The position numbers were made by a program, and so were the translations under genes. Positions 1 to 10,542 of a stretch of 64,000 nucleotides of DNA are shown in pieces. The notes beneath the pieces were generated by a model. It worked only from the letters and a program-made list of their open reading frames with translations, ran no database searches and had not been told where the DNA came from. How positions within the stretch are numbered: position 1 is the first letter of the stretch; the number at the start of each line of letters is the position of its first letter. Source of the stretch: Bradyrhizobium sp. CCBAU 51765. GTDB lineage: Bacteria; Pseudomonadota; Alphaproteobacteria; Rhizobiales; Xanthobacteraceae. The stretch spans positions 3,709,001-3,773,000 of the forward strand of contig NZ_CP030038.1 in the NCBI RefSeq assembly GCF_015291725.1, given 5' to 3'.

Positions 1-597
1 ACGACGACGACGCACAAGTCGCTGCGCGGTCCGCGCGGCGGCCTCATGCTGTGGAATGACGAGACCCTGACCAAGAAGCTCAACTCGGCGATCTTCCCGG
101 GCCTGCAGGGCGGTCCCCTGATGCACGTGATTGCGGCGAAGGCGGTCGCCTTCGGCGAAGCGCTGCGTCCGGACTTCAAGGTCTACGCCAAGAACATCGT
201 CGAGAACGCCAAGGCGCTGGCCGAGACCTTGAAGGGCCATGGTCTCGATATCGTCTCCGGCGGCACCGACAATCATCTGATGCTGGTCGATCTCCGGCCG
301 AAGGGCCTCAAGGGCAACGTCTCGGAGAAGGCGCTGGTCCGCGCGGCCATCACCTGCAACAAGAACGGCATTCCGTTCGACCCGGAATCGCCCTTCGTCA
401 CGTCAGGAATTCGGCTCGGCACGCCGGCGGCAACCAGCCGTGGGTTCGGCGTGGCCGAATTCCAGCAGGTCGGCGGCATGATTGCCGAGGTCCTCAACGC
501 GATCGCGCAGTCCTCCGACGGCAAGGCGCCGCTGGTGGAAGCTGCGATCAAGGAACGGGTCAAGGCGCTCACCGACCGGTTCCCGATCTACCAGTAA
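1..597 (+). CDS. glyA: Serine hydroxymethyltransferase, C-terminal part
   Basis: This PLP enzyme interconverts serine and glycine while loading one-carbon units on tetrahydrofolate. The gene is cut by the window start; the reading frame is open from base 1. The first residues visible are the TTTTHK motif, whose lysine binds PLP, followed by the glycine-rich stretch RGPRGG typical of the family. About 198 codons remain of an expected 430 or so, ending at TAA. The downstream neighbour nrdR starts 15 bases later, which is the usual alphaproteobacterial order. The identification is secure; only the N-terminal half is missing. Confidence 0.97.
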   Translation, partial: TTTTHKSLRGPRGGLMLWNDETLTKKLNSAIFPGLQGGPLMHVIAAKAVAFGEALRPDFKVYAKNIVENAKALAETLKGHGLDIVSGGTDNHLMLVDLRPKGLKGNVSEKALVRAAITCNKNGIPFDPESPFVTSGIRLGTPAATSRGFGVAEFQQVGGMIAEVLNAIAQSSDGKAPLVEAAIKERVKALTDRFPIYQ

Positions 598-612
598 GGC
601 TAGGCCAAGCGG

Positions 613-1095
613 ATGCGCTGCCCGAACTGCAACAGTCTGGATACGCAGGTAAAGGACTCGCGTCCGACCGAGGACTCGTCCGTGATCCGCAGGCGGCGCG
701 TGTGCGTCGCCTGCAATTTCCGTTTCACCACCTTCGAGCGCGTGCAGCTGCGCGAGCTCACGGTGATCAAGCGCAACGGCCGCCGCGTGCCGTTCGATCG
801 CGACAAGCTGATGCGCTCGGTACAGATCTCGTTGCGCAAGCGGCAGGTCGAGCCGGAGCGGGTCGAAAAGATGGTCTCTACCATCGTGCGCGAGCTCGAG
901 ACCGGTGGCGAGGCCGAGATCTCCTCCGAGGTGATCGGCGAGACCGTGATGGAGCACCTGCGCACGCTCGACGACGTCGCCTATGTGCGCTTTGCTTCGG
1001 TCTACCGCAATTTCCGCGAAGCCAAGGATTTCGCCGACGTGCTCGGCGAGCTCTCCGGTGAGGAGGAAGCGCGGCTCGCCGCGATCCGCAAATGA
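613..1095 (+). CDS. nrdR: Transcriptional repressor of ribonucleotide reductase genes
   Basis: NrdR senses ATP/dATP and represses nrd operons. The N-terminus carries a zinc ribbon with cysteines at residues 3, 6, 31 and 34 (CPNC and CVAC), with the basic patch RRRR just before the second pair. This is followed by an ATP-cone domain from about residue 45 (VIKRNGRRVPFDRDKL) to residue 140. The length of 160 residues is normal. The stop codon overlaps the ribD start in an ATGA arrangement, so translation is probably coupled to riboflavin synthesis. Confidence 0.97.
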   Translation: MRCPNCNSLDTQVKDSRPTEDSSVIRRRRVCVACNFRFTTFERVQLRELTVIKRNGRRVPFDRDKLMRSVQISLRKRQVEPERVEKMVSTIVRELETGGEAEISSEVIGETVMEHLRTLDDVAYVRFASVYRNFREAKDFADVLGELSGEEEARLAAIRK

Positions 1096-2240
1096 TCTTC
1101 CGCATCCTGGAAGACCAGTTCGCGCAGAAGGCCCGCGAGGCCAGGGACGCTGATCGCCGATTCATGGAGCTGGCGCTCGCACTGGGCAAGCGCGGGCAGG
1201 GGCGGACCTGGCCCAATCCGGCCGTGGGCGCCGTCATCGTCAAGGACGGCGTCATCGTCGGCCGCGGCTGGACGCAGCCTGGAGGACGACCGCATGGCGA
1301 GCCTGAGGCCTTGCTGCGCGCGGGCGAGGCGGCGCGCGGCGCCACGCTCTATGTCACCCTGGAGCCATGCTCGCATTTCGGCAAGTCGCCGCCTTGCGCA
1401 GATGCGGTGATCGCTGCGGGCATCAAGCGGGTGGTGGCGGCGATCGAGGATCCCAATCCTGAGGTCGCAGGCCAGGGGCATGCGCGTCTGCGCGCTGCCG
1501 GCATCAATGTGGATGTGGGTCTTTGCGCGGCGGAGGCGGCCTTCGACCATGCCGGCCATTTCCGCCGCATCAGGGATCGCCGCCCGCATGTGATCCTCAA
1601 GCTCGCGGTTTCGCCCGACGGCAAGATCGGCGCGGCCGGCGGCAGGCCGTTCGCGATCACGGGTGAAGCCGCGCGCGACCGCGTGCATCTTCTCCGCGCG
1701 CGCAGTGATGCGATCCTGGTCGGCATCGGAACGGTGCTGGCGGACGATCCGCTTCTCACTTGCCGCCTGCCGGGCATGGCGGCGCGCTCGCCGGTGCGCG
1801 TGGTGCTCGACCAGAGCCTGCGCATTCCCGCATCGAGCCAGCTCGTGCGATCCGCTCGCGAGACGCCGCTCTGGGTGGTGGGGTCCGAGCTCGCCGAGGC
1901 TGCCGCCGCCATGCGGCTTGGCGCGGCCGGTGCGCAGCTCATTCGCATGTCGCCGGGGGACGCGTCCGGGCTCGATCTTGCGGCCGTGCTGCGCGCGCTG
2001 GCCGAGAAAGGGATCACGCGGCTGATGGTCGAGGGCGGTAGCCGTGTCGCCGCGTCCTTCGTTGCGGCCGATCTCGTGGACGAGATTTGGCTGTTCCGCG
2101 GGGCGGAAACGGTGGGCAGCGGCGGCGTGGATGCGCTCGATGCATTGCCCCTGTCGAAAATCACGCAGTCGCCGGCCTACAAGGTTCATGCTAGCGAAAC
2201 CTTGGGCAAGGATACTCTCACCATCTACGAGCGCGCGTAA
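1092..2240 (+). CDS. ribD: Bifunctional riboflavin biosynthesis deaminase/reductase RibD
   Basis: This protein carries out two successive steps of riboflavin synthesis: deamination of the pyrimidine, then reduction of its ribose side chain. The N-terminal cytidine-deaminase-like domain shows zinc ligands His68 with catalytic Glu70 (HGE; the family usually has HAE), then Cys93 and Cys102 in the pattern PCSHFGKSPPC. The reductase domain runs from about residue 165, with VEGG near residue 317 typical of the NADPH-binding fold. The ATG at 1092 overlaps the nrdR stop; an internal ATG at 1164 is an alternative start but would lose the coupling. The stop overlaps the ribE start. Confidence 0.95.
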   Translation: MIFRILEDQFAQKAREARDADRRFMELALALGKRGQGRTWPNPAVGAVIVKDGVIVGRGWTQPGGRPHGEPEALLRAGEAARGATLYVTLEPCSHFGKSPPCADAVIAAGIKRVVAAIEDPNPEVAGQGHARLRAAGINVDVGLCAAEAAFDHAGHFRRIRDRRPHVILKLAVSPDGKIGAAGGRPFAITGEAARDRVHLLRARSDAILVGIGTVLADDPLLTCRLPGMAARSPVRVVLDQSLRIPASSQLVRSARETPLWVVGSELAEAAAAMRLGAAGAQLIRMSPGDASGLDLAAVLRALAEKGITRLMVEGGSRVAASFVAADLVDEIWLFRGAETVGSGGVDALDALPLSKITQSPAYKVHASETLGKDTLTIYERA

Positions 2241-2863
2241 TGTTCACCGGCATTGTCACCGATATCGGCGAGATCATCAGCTTCACGCCCACGGCGAAGG
2301 GGCAGCTGCATCGCCTGCGCATTGCTTGCCACTATGATCAGAGCACGATTGCCGACGGCGCCTCAATCGCCTGCAACGGCGTCTGCCTAACGGTGGTTGC
2401 CTCGGGCGTGGAAGGCGGCAAGGGCTCTGCTCAAAGGACCTGGTTCGACGTCGATACCGCCGCCGAGACGCTGGCGTTGACGACCGCCAAGCACTGGAAG
2501 GTGGAGACGAGGCTCAATCTCGAGCGGGCGCTGAAGATCGGGGACGAACTTGGCGGGCATATCGTCGCCGGCCATGCCGACGGCATCGCGACGCTTCGCA
2601 GCCGCGAGGATCTGCCCGACATGGCGCGGTTCGAGCTCTCCACCACGCGGGAGCTGGCGCGGTTCATCGCCACCAAGGGCTCGATCACGCTCGACGGCGT
2701 GTCGTTGACGGTCAATACGGTCAAGGACGCGAGCTTTTCGGTGCTGATCATCCCGCACACGCTGACGGTCACGACGATCGGCGACTGGAAGGCGGGGGAT
2801 GAGGTCAACATCGAGGTCGACCTGATGGCCCGCTACGCGGCGCGGCTGACGGAAATGAAGTGA
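2240..2863 (+). CDS. ribE: Riboflavin synthase, alpha subunit
   Basis: The enzyme dismutates two molecules of 6,7-dimethyl-8-ribityllumazine to riboflavin. The protein opens with the diagnostic MFTGIV and contains two tandem lumazine-binding barrels, the second beginning near residue 100 (GHIVAGHADGI). The length of 207 residues is normal. It starts on the last base of the ribD stop codon, so the two are translationally coupled. The lumazine synthase gene ribH follows 164 bases later, across a palindromic intergenic repeat. Confidence 0.96.
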   Translation: MFTGIVTDIGEIISFTPTAKGQLHRLRIACHYDQSTIADGASIACNGVCLTVVASGVEGGKGSAQRTWFDVDTAAETLALTTAKHWKVETRLNLERALKIGDELGGHIVAGHADGIATLRSREDLPDMARFELSTTRELARFIATKGSITLDGVSLTVNTVKDASFSVLIIPHTLTVTTIGDWKAGDEVNIEVDLMARYAARLTEMK

Positions 2864-2873
2864 CGGCAGGGCC

Positions 2874-2955
2874 GTCATTCCGGGGCGATGCGTTAGCATC
2901 GAACCCGGAATCTCGAGATTCCGGGTTCGGCTCTTCGAGCCGCCCCTGAATGACA
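2874..2955. repeat. Intergenic palindromic repeat, three-hairpin type
   Basis: Bases 2900-2929 are a perfect 30-bp palindrome centred on CTCGAG. It is flanked by a small hairpin at 2887-2900 (stem GATGC, loop GTTA) and another at 2929-2941 (stem GGCTC). The outer arms at 2874-2886 and 2943-2955 pair with one mismatch, so the whole unit folds as a cloverleaf. I recognise this as a dispersed repeat common between genes in Bradyrhizobium; that assignment is from memory. It lies between ribE and ribH and may affect transcript stability or termination. Confidence 0.75.
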
Positions 2956-3027
2956 GTGTCTTTAGAACTTGGCTTACCCGTTTGCGGCGACTACATAGCG
3001 CCGACCCCTTTCGAAACGGATTGAACG

Positions 3028-3519
3028 ATGGCAGACGCGCGGCGCGCACCCCTGAAGGACCAGACCGACATTTCCGGCGCGCGCGCGCTGATCGTCGAGG
3101 CGCGGTTCTATGACGATCTCCAGGACGCGCTTCTGGATGGCGCGGTGGCCGAGCTGAAGGCGGCCGGCCTGACGCATGACGTGATCACGGTTCCCGGTGC
3201 GCTGGAAATCCCGGCGGCGGTCGCCATCGCGGTCGATGCCGCGGCGGCGAACGGCAAGCCCTATGATGCGGTGATCGCGCTCGGCTGCGTGATCCGCGGC
3301 GACACCATTCATTTCGAGATCGTGTCGCAGGAATCCTCGCGCGCGCTGATGGACCTCGCGGTGGCGCGAAAACTGCCGCTCGGCAACGGCATCCTCACCG
3401 TCAACACCGAGGCGCAGGCCTGGGCGCGGGCGCGCGCCAGCGAACTCGACAAGGGCGGCGATGCCGCGCGCGCCGCGCTGGCGATGCTGCGCATCAAGCG
3501 CCGCCTGGCGCAGGCCTGA
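3028..3519 (+). CDS. ribH: 6,7-dimethyl-8-ribityllumazine synthase
   Basis: RibH condenses the pyrimidine product of the RibD branch with 3,4-dihydroxy-2-butanone 4-phosphate and assembles into icosahedral or pentameric shells. Hallmarks are GALEIP near residue 57 and GCVIRGDTIHFE at residues 86-97, containing the catalytic His95. The length of 163 residues is typical. The nusB start follows after 4 bases. No ribB or ribBA gene lies in the cluster here, so the butanone phosphate must come from a gene elsewhere. Confidence 0.96.
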   Translation: MADARRAPLKDQTDISGARALIVEARFYDDLQDALLDGAVAELKAAGLTHDVITVPGALEIPAAVAIAVDAAAANGKPYDAVIALGCVIRGDTIHFEIVSQESSRALMDLAVARKLPLGNGILTVNTEAQAWARARASELDKGGDAARAALAMLRIKRRLAQA

Positions 3520-3523
3520 AGCC

Positions 3524-4021
3524 ATGGCCGACAACACCAGAAAGCCGCCGCTCGGCACCGAGAAGAAGGCCAACCGGCGCGGTGCGGCGCGGCTCGCGGC
3601 CGTGCAGGCGCTGTACCAGATGGATATCGCAGGTGCCGGCATCAACGACATTTTCGCCGAGTTCGAGAGCCATTGGCTCGGCAACGAGGTCGAGGGCGAC
3701 ACTTACCTGCCGGCCGAAGCCGCCTTCTTCCGCGACGTGGTCTCGGGCGTCGTGCGCGACCAGAAGAAGCTAGATCCGCTGATCGACGAGGCGCTGTCGA
3801 AGGGCTGGCCCCTGAAGCGGATCGAAGCCATCCTGCGGGCGGTGCTGCGGGCCGGAGCCTATGAGCTCCAGCACCGCAAGGACGTGCCGGGCCGCGTCGT
3901 GGTCTCCGAATATGTCGATGTCGCAAATGCCTTCGTCGACCGCGAGGAGACCGGCATGGTGAACGCCGTGCTCGACCAGATCGGCCGGCAGTTTCGCGGC
4001 GACGAGTTCGGGCGGGGGTAA
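3524..4021 (+). CDS. nusB: Transcription antitermination factor NusB
   Basis: NusB works with NusE (ribosomal protein S10) on boxA RNA in rRNA operon antitermination. I place the start at 3524 (MADNTRK), four bases after the ribH stop. A longer open frame reaches upstream inside ribH but is not NusB-like. The protein has the signature RRGAARLAAVQALYQMD near residue 18 and a C-terminal helical region with VDVANAFVDREETGMVNAVLD. The length of 165 residues is normal. The ribH-nusB order is widely conserved. Confidence 0.95.
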   Translation: MADNTRKPPLGTEKKANRRGAARLAAVQALYQMDIAGAGINDIFAEFESHWLGNEVEGDTYLPAEAAFFRDVVSGVVRDQKKLDPLIDEALSKGWPLKRIEAILRAVLRAGAYELQHRKDVPGRVVVSEYVDVANAFVDREETGMVNAVLDQIGRQFRGDEFGRG

Positions 4022-4070
4022 TTTCCCGCGAGGGCGGTGAGGTGATGCGAGACGACTGCCCCATACTCCG

Positions 4071-4175
4071 CTGTCATCACCCGCGAAGGCGGGTGATCCA
4101 GTACGCCGCAGCCTATCGAGCTGACACGACAGTCTCTGGAATACTGGATCGCCCGGTCGAGCCGGGCGATGACAG
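4071..4175. repeat. Intergenic inverted repeat element, about 105 bp
   Basis: The unit begins CTGTCATCACCCGC and ends GGGCGATGACAG, so its ends pair. Inside are a hairpin around CCCGCGAAGGCGGG (4080-4093), the arms CAGTAC/ATACTGG, and a hairpin around GCCCGGTCGAGCCGGGC (4151-4167). The layout matches a dispersed palindromic repeat that I recall from Bradyrhizobium and Rhodopseudomonas intergenic spaces. It sits between nusB and thiL and touches the most upstream possible thiL start, which is one reason to prefer the downstream start. Confidence 0.7.
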
Positions 4176-4196
4176 CGGTGGATGGGGCTGGCGCTG

Positions 4197-5189
4197 ATGG
4201 CAAACAATCCCTCCGGCGAAGATTCCCTCATCGCGCGCTACTTCAAGCCGCTGGCGACCGATCCCGGCGCATTCGGGCTCGTCGATGACGCCGCAGTCCT
4301 GTCCTCATCCGGCGAGGACATCGTCGTCACCACCGACGCCGTCGTCGAGGGCGTGCATTATCTTGCCGACGATCCGCCCGCCACCATCGCGCGCAAGGCG
4401 CTGCGGGTGAACCTGTCCGATCTCGCCGCCAAGGGCGCGGTGCCGGCCGGCTTCGTGCTGACGCTGGCGCTGCGCATCCAGGAGGATGCCTGGCTCCGTC
4501 CGTTTGCGGACGCGCTGGGCGAGGACGCCAGGACATTCGCATGCCCGCTGCTCGGCGGCGATACGGTGTCGACGCCGGGCCCGCAGATGATCTCGATCAC
4601 TGCCTTTGGCCGCGTGCCGCAGGGGCGGATGGTCGGGCGCACCGGTGCAAAGCCAGGGGATTGCATCCTCGTGACGGGAACGATCGGCGATGCCGCGCTC
4701 GGCCTCGACGTGCTCAAAGGCGGTGCCGCTGCCGCAGCGGTCGCGTCCGATCCTGCCGCGAGGGAAGCCCTGGTCTCACGCTATCGGGTGCCACAGCCGC
4801 GCAACGTGCTGGCGCGGGCGGTGCGCGATCATGCGACCGCAGCAATGGACGTCTCCGACGGTCTCGCTGGCGATCTGGCCAAACTCTGTGCAGCGTCGGG
4901 GGTTTCGGCTTCGGTCGACGTGACAAGCGTGCCGCTCTCGGCCGCGGCGGCCGGCCTGCTCGCAAGCAACGTCGTTTGCGTCGAGACGCTGCTTGCGGGG
5001 GGCGATGACTATGAAGTGCTATGCACCGTTCCGCCGGCGCAAAGCGAGGCGCTGATGGCCGCCGGGCGGGCCAGGGGCGTTGCGGTGACCGCGATCGGCA
5101 GGATCGTGCAGGGTCATGAGCGGCCGCGCTTCCTGGACGGGCAGGGCCAGGAACTGCTCTTGACGCGGCTGTCCTACAGCCACTTCTAG
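4197..5189 (+). CDS. thiL: Thiamine-monophosphate kinase
   Basis: ThiL phosphorylates thiamine monophosphate to the cofactor thiamine pyrophosphate. The family signatures are present: GEDSLIARYF at the N-terminus, the metal/ATP-binding VDDAAVL and TTDAVVEGVHY, NLSDLAAKGA, LLGGDTV, and DVSDGLAGDL in the C-terminal half. The start is taken at 4197 (MANNPSG); an in-frame ATG at 4182 lies at the edge of the repeat element. The length of 330 residues is normal. No riboswitch was seen upstream. Confidence 0.95.
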   Translation: MANNPSGEDSLIARYFKPLATDPGAFGLVDDAAVLSSSGEDIVVTTDAVVEGVHYLADDPPATIARKALRVNLSDLAAKGAVPAGFVLTLALRIQEDAWLRPFADALGEDARTFACPLLGGDTVSTPGPQMISITAFGRVPQGRMVGRTGAKPGDCILVTGTIGDAALGLDVLKGGAAAAAVASDPAAREALVSRYRVPQPRNVLARAVRDHATAAMDVSDGLAGDLAKLCAASGVSASVDVTSVPLSAAAAGLLASNVVCVETLLAGGDDYEVLCTVPPAQSEALMAAGRARGVAVTAIGRIVQGHERPRFLDGQGQELLLTRLSYSHF

Positions 5190-5313
5190 GAATTGCTCCA
5201 AACCGGCATCCTGGTTCTCAGCACTTGGTCCTAAATACCTGCCGAGATCGGCGCTTTCGGCCTTATCCGGCGTTGCACCCTCAATTTGATTTTGGCAAGC
5301 TCGCGACCGACTG

Positions 5314-5347
5314 AGGCCGCCTCTTTTTTTGGGCAAGGGGGCGGCCT
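5314..5347 (+). terminator. Hairpin with T-run in the loop downstream of thiL
   Basis: An 8-bp stem (AGGCCGCC pairing with GGCGGCCT) encloses a 18-nt loop that includes seven Ts. It lies between thiL and hppA, 82 bases ahead of the hppA start. Because the T-run is in the loop and not after the stem, it is a poor intrinsic terminator. It could instead be a leader structure of hppA. Confidence 0.25.
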
Positions 5348-5428
5348 TGTTCGAAATCAAGGCGCCGCACCGCACGACGGACAACAAAAGGCGCCGGGGG
5401 TACATCAAGGATCTGAGGCAAAAATCAC

Positions 5429-7549
<2,121 letters not shown>

Positions 7550-7572
7550 GCCGCGTCACGAATTTGCACGAC

Positions 7573-7605
7573 AAACCCCCGCGGTGCGAGCCGCGGGGGT
7601 TTTTG
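7573..7605 (+). terminator. Intrinsic terminator after hppA
   Basis: A perfect 12-bp stem (7573-7584 with 7591-7602), rich in G and C, encloses a 6-nt loop and runs into a tract of five Ts. It lies 24 bases after the hppA stop, giving a textbook rho-independent terminator. Confidence 0.92.
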
Positions 7606-7723
7606 GTTCACGATATCGTTCCTTCGCAGGTGCTTTGTCGCGGCGGAACTGTGAGATCAATTACAAGGTGTCTTCTCTCCGGGGACTACCGTGCAGCTGC
7701 TGTCTCACCCACTGGAGGGAAGA

Positions 7724-9274
7724 ATGACGCAAGCTGCAAACCTGAATCCAAGACACGGGAAAGCCGGACGCCAGCCGACCAGGGCCGGACTGAAACCGCC
7801 CAGCGCCAATGCAGACCCCGGCTTGTTCGGCAGGATGTTCGACTTGCCGGCCTTAACGGCGCCGGAGCCTGCGCTGCAGGCGCTTGCCGCCGCGATGAAG
7901 GACGTCGCTCCGGACGATGTGACCGGTGACAACTCCAGCATTCCGTCGGGCTTCACCTATCTCGGCCAGTTCGTCGATCACGACATCACGCTTGATCTCA
8001 CGTCGCTTGCCGAGAAGCAGGAGGATCCCAACGCGACCACAAACTTCCGCACGCCGAGGCTCGATCTCGACAGCATCTACGGTCTGGGACCGGATGGCAG
8101 CCCCCAGCTCTACGCTCGCGACACCAACAACGTCACACAGCCCGGGCCGAAGTTCCTGCTCGGCAAGACAGAGCCCACGCCGCGCGCGGCCGGCGTCTTT
8201 CCGAATGATCTGACGCGGAATTCGGAAGGGCGGGCCCTGATCGGCGACCATCGCAACGACGAGAATCTGCTGGTCGCACAGACGCACCTTGCGTTCCTGA
8301 AATTCCACAACAAGGTCGTCGACAGGCTCGCGGCCGGTCCCAACGCGCCGGCGCCCGACAAGCTCTTCTCTGAAGCACGAAAGCTGGTGACTTGGCACTA
8401 TCAATGGATGGTGCTGCACGATTTCGTCGAGCGCTTAACGGAGAAGGGCATCGTCGCCAGGATTCTGGACGAGGGCCGGAAGTTCTATCGATTCCAGAAG
8501 GTGCCCTACATGCCGGTCGAGTTCTCGGCGGCAGCCTACCGGCTCGGACACAGCATGGTTCGCGAGACATACAGCCACAACCATGTGTTCACGAAGCCTG
8601 GCGGCTTTGCTGCGGCGACCCTCAACCTCGAGTTCTTCTTCTCCGGGCTCTCCGGCCGCATCCTGGGCGAAATTGCCGGTACTACTCCCAACGCGTCCAA
8701 TTCCCCACCCAACGTCAGCACCTTGCCTACGGACTGGATCATCGACTGGAGCCGCTTCTACGAATTCGATCCGGCGATCGCGCCGACGCCAAACTTCCTG
8801 TTCAACCATTCGCGCAAGATCGATCCATTCCTCATTCCGAAATTGCACGATCTTCCAGGTGGCGGCGGCAGCCTGCCGCTCCGCAACCTGCAGCGCGGAG
8901 TCAATCTCGGACTGCCGTCGGGGCAAGACGTGGCTCGTGCGATGGGGATTCCTGCGCTCAAGCCGGCGGAGATCGCAACCGGTACCGACGGCGCCGTTGC
9001 GGCCACGCATGGCTTCGATCGAAAGACGCCGCTCTGGTACTACATCCTCAAGGAGGCCCAGGTGAAGACCGGCGGTCTTCGGCTCGGTCCGGTCGGCGCG
9101 CGTATCGTGGCCGAGGTGTTCATCGGCATCGTCGCCGGCGACAACCAATCCTATCTCAGCCAGAAGAACTGGAAACCGACGCTGCCGGCGAAGACCCCGG
9201 GCACGTTCCTGATGAGCGATCTGTTGCGCTTCGTCGGAGATATCAGCCCGATCGACGGGGTCACGACCGGATAG
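7724..9274 (+). CDS. Animal-type haem peroxidase family protein
   Basis: The sequence belongs to the peroxidase-cyclooxygenase superfamily, in which a haem enzyme oxidises substrates with hydrogen peroxide. The distal haem motif YLGQFVDHDITLD carries the expected histidine near residue 86. DHRNDENLLVAQTHLAFLKFHN supplies the conserved Arg/Glu region, and the helix with SMVRETYSHNH is the likely proximal side. The start at 7724 is preceded by GGAGGGA at good spacing. There is no obvious signal peptide, so the protein is cytosolic or exported by another route. The physiological substrate cannot be told. The gene stands alone between two terminators. Confidence 0.85.
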   Translation: MTQAANLNPRHGKAGRQPTRAGLKPPSANADPGLFGRMFDLPALTAPEPALQALAAAMKDVAPDDVTGDNSSIPSGFTYLGQFVDHDITLDLTSLAEKQEDPNATTNFRTPRLDLDSIYGLGPDGSPQLYARDTNNVTQPGPKFLLGKTEPTPRAAGVFPNDLTRNSEGRALIGDHRNDENLLVAQTHLAFLKFHNKVVDRLAAGPNAPAPDKLFSEARKLVTWHYQWMVLHDFVERLTEKGIVARILDEGRKFYRFQKVPYMPVEFSAAAYRLGHSMVRETYSHNHVFTKPGGFAAATLNLEFFFSGLSGRILGEIAGTTPNASNSPPNVSTLPTDWIIDWSRFYEFDPAIAPTPNFLFNHSRKIDPFLIPKLHDLPGGGGSLPLRNLQRGVNLGLPSGQDVARAMGIPALKPAEIATGTDGAVAATHGFDRKTPLWYYILKEAQVKTGGLRLGPVGARIVAEVFIGIVAGDNQSYLSQKNWKPTLPAKTPGTFLMSDLLRFVGDISPIDGVTTG

Positions 9275-9285
9275 CAGTCGCTCAA

Positions 9286-9315
9286 GTCCCGGATGCCGCA
9301 GGCGGCATCCGGGAC
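9286..9315. terminator. Bidirectional terminator hairpin between convergent genes
   Basis: A 13-bp perfect stem (GTCCCGGATGCCG with its complement) has a 4-nt loop. It sits exactly between the stop codons of the peroxidase and the convergent solute-receptor gene. It lacks a strong T-run on either side, so termination may be partly rho-dependent. Confidence 0.6.
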
Positions 9316-9323
9316 ACGAGAAA

Positions 9324-10325
9324 CTACTGCACGTCCATCTGCAGGCCTTCCTTCTGGATGATGCCGGCGAATTTCTTCGTCTCGGCGTCCAGGAAGGCGG
9401 CGAACTGCTCCGGCGTTCCGTAGTCGGCGCGGGCGCCCATGGCGGCGATCTGCTTCTTGATGTCTTCGCGCTCCAGCATCGCCTTGACCTGGAGATTGAG
9501 CGCGTTGAGCACCTCGGGTGAGACGCCCTTCGGCAGGAACACCGAGAACCAGGACGAGATGTCGAAATTCGCCAGCTCCGGCGCGCTCTCCCGCATCGTC
9601 GGCAAGTTCGGCGCAAGGTCGCTGCGCTCGGTCGTGGTGACGCAGAGACCTGTGAGCGTGCCGTTCTGCACCTGAGGCAGGCTCGGATAGAGGTTGTCGA
9701 ACAGGATCTGGATGTCGCCGGCGAGGGCCGCCTGCAGCGCGGGTCCGGCGCCGCGGAACGGGATGTGCGTCATCTTCAGGCCGGTGAGCTGGAGAAACCA
9801 GGCGCCGGTGAGGTGAGGGCTCTGGCCGACGCCCGAGGAGGCGTAGCTGAGCTTGTCCGGATTGGCCTTGAGGTAGGCGATCAGCTCGGGGATCGACTTG
9901 ATGCCGGTCTTCGGATGCGCCGAGACGATGTTCGGGATCCGGATCATGTTCGAGACCGGCTGCAGCTGGTCGGGCTTGTAGGTGAGGTTCTTGAAGATGC
10001 TGTAGGCGATCGCGTTCGGACCGGGATTGCCGACCAGGATGGTGTGGCCATCAGGCTTGGCGCGGACCACCTCGGCGGTCCCGATGGTGCCGCCGCCGCC
10101 CGAGCGGTTTTCCACGACCGCCGACTGGCCCCAGGCGGTTTGCAGATGCGCGGCCAGGAGCCGGCCCATCACGTCGGTCGAGCCGCCGGCCGCAGCCGGC
10201 ACGACGAGGCGAACGTTTTCGGTGGGCTTCCAGTCGGCGAGGCTCGATCGCGGAAGTATGGCTGCGGCTGAAAGGCCGGCAGCGCCGGTGAGCACGCGAC
10301 GGCGGGACAACAAAGGCTTAGGCAC
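9324..10325 (-). CDS. Bug/TctC-family tripartite tricarboxylate transporter receptor
   Basis: This is a periplasmic solute-binding protein of the very large Bug family, which presents carboxylates or related small molecules to TctAB-type transporters. The N-terminus LSRRRVLTGAAGLSAAA has a twin-arginine-like signal with a hydrophobic stretch. The mature part begins near WKPTENVRLVVPAAAGGSTD, and the conserved GGGGTIGTAEV and IPFRGAGPALQAALAGDI motifs follow. The length of 333 residues is typical. No transporter subunits are adjacent, as is common for this family, so the ligand is unknown. Confidence 0.9.
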   Translation of the reverse strand: MPKPLLSRRRVLTGAAGLSAAAILPRSSLADWKPTENVRLVVPAAAGGSTDVMGRLLAAHLQTAWGQSAVVENRSGGGGTIGTAEVVRAKPDGHTILVGNPGPNAIAYSIFKNLTYKPDQLQPVSNMIRIPNIVSAHPKTGIKSIPELIAYLKANPDKLSYASSGVGQSPHLTGAWFLQLTGLKMTHIPFRGAGPALQAALAGDIQILFDNLYPSLPQVQNGTLTGLCVTTTERSDLAPNLPTMRESAPELANFDISSWFSVFLPKGVSPEVLNALNLQVKAMLEREDIKKQIAAMGARADYGTPEQFAAFLDAETKKFAGIIQKEGLQMDVQ

Positions 10326-10542
10326 GAATCCACTCCCTGCTTCTTATGTTGCGGGGACCGTACGGAACCGCTCGTGCGACCGCAAGTCGCGTGCGACGGC
10401 ATGTGGCGCGCGCAGAGCGGCACGACGCCGCAGTTCAGAGCGATTTACCTTCCGGCGGAATTGAAAGGGCTCTGGCTGCGTGTTGGACGCATTTTTTTCC
10501 GCGCGAGCCGTTATCGACTTCGCGCGAAAGCGCTCTGGAGTC

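Noticed and set aside
5190..5428. Possible riboswitch upstream of hppA
   Set aside because: Only a single weak hairpin is seen; no conserved riboswitch core could be matched.
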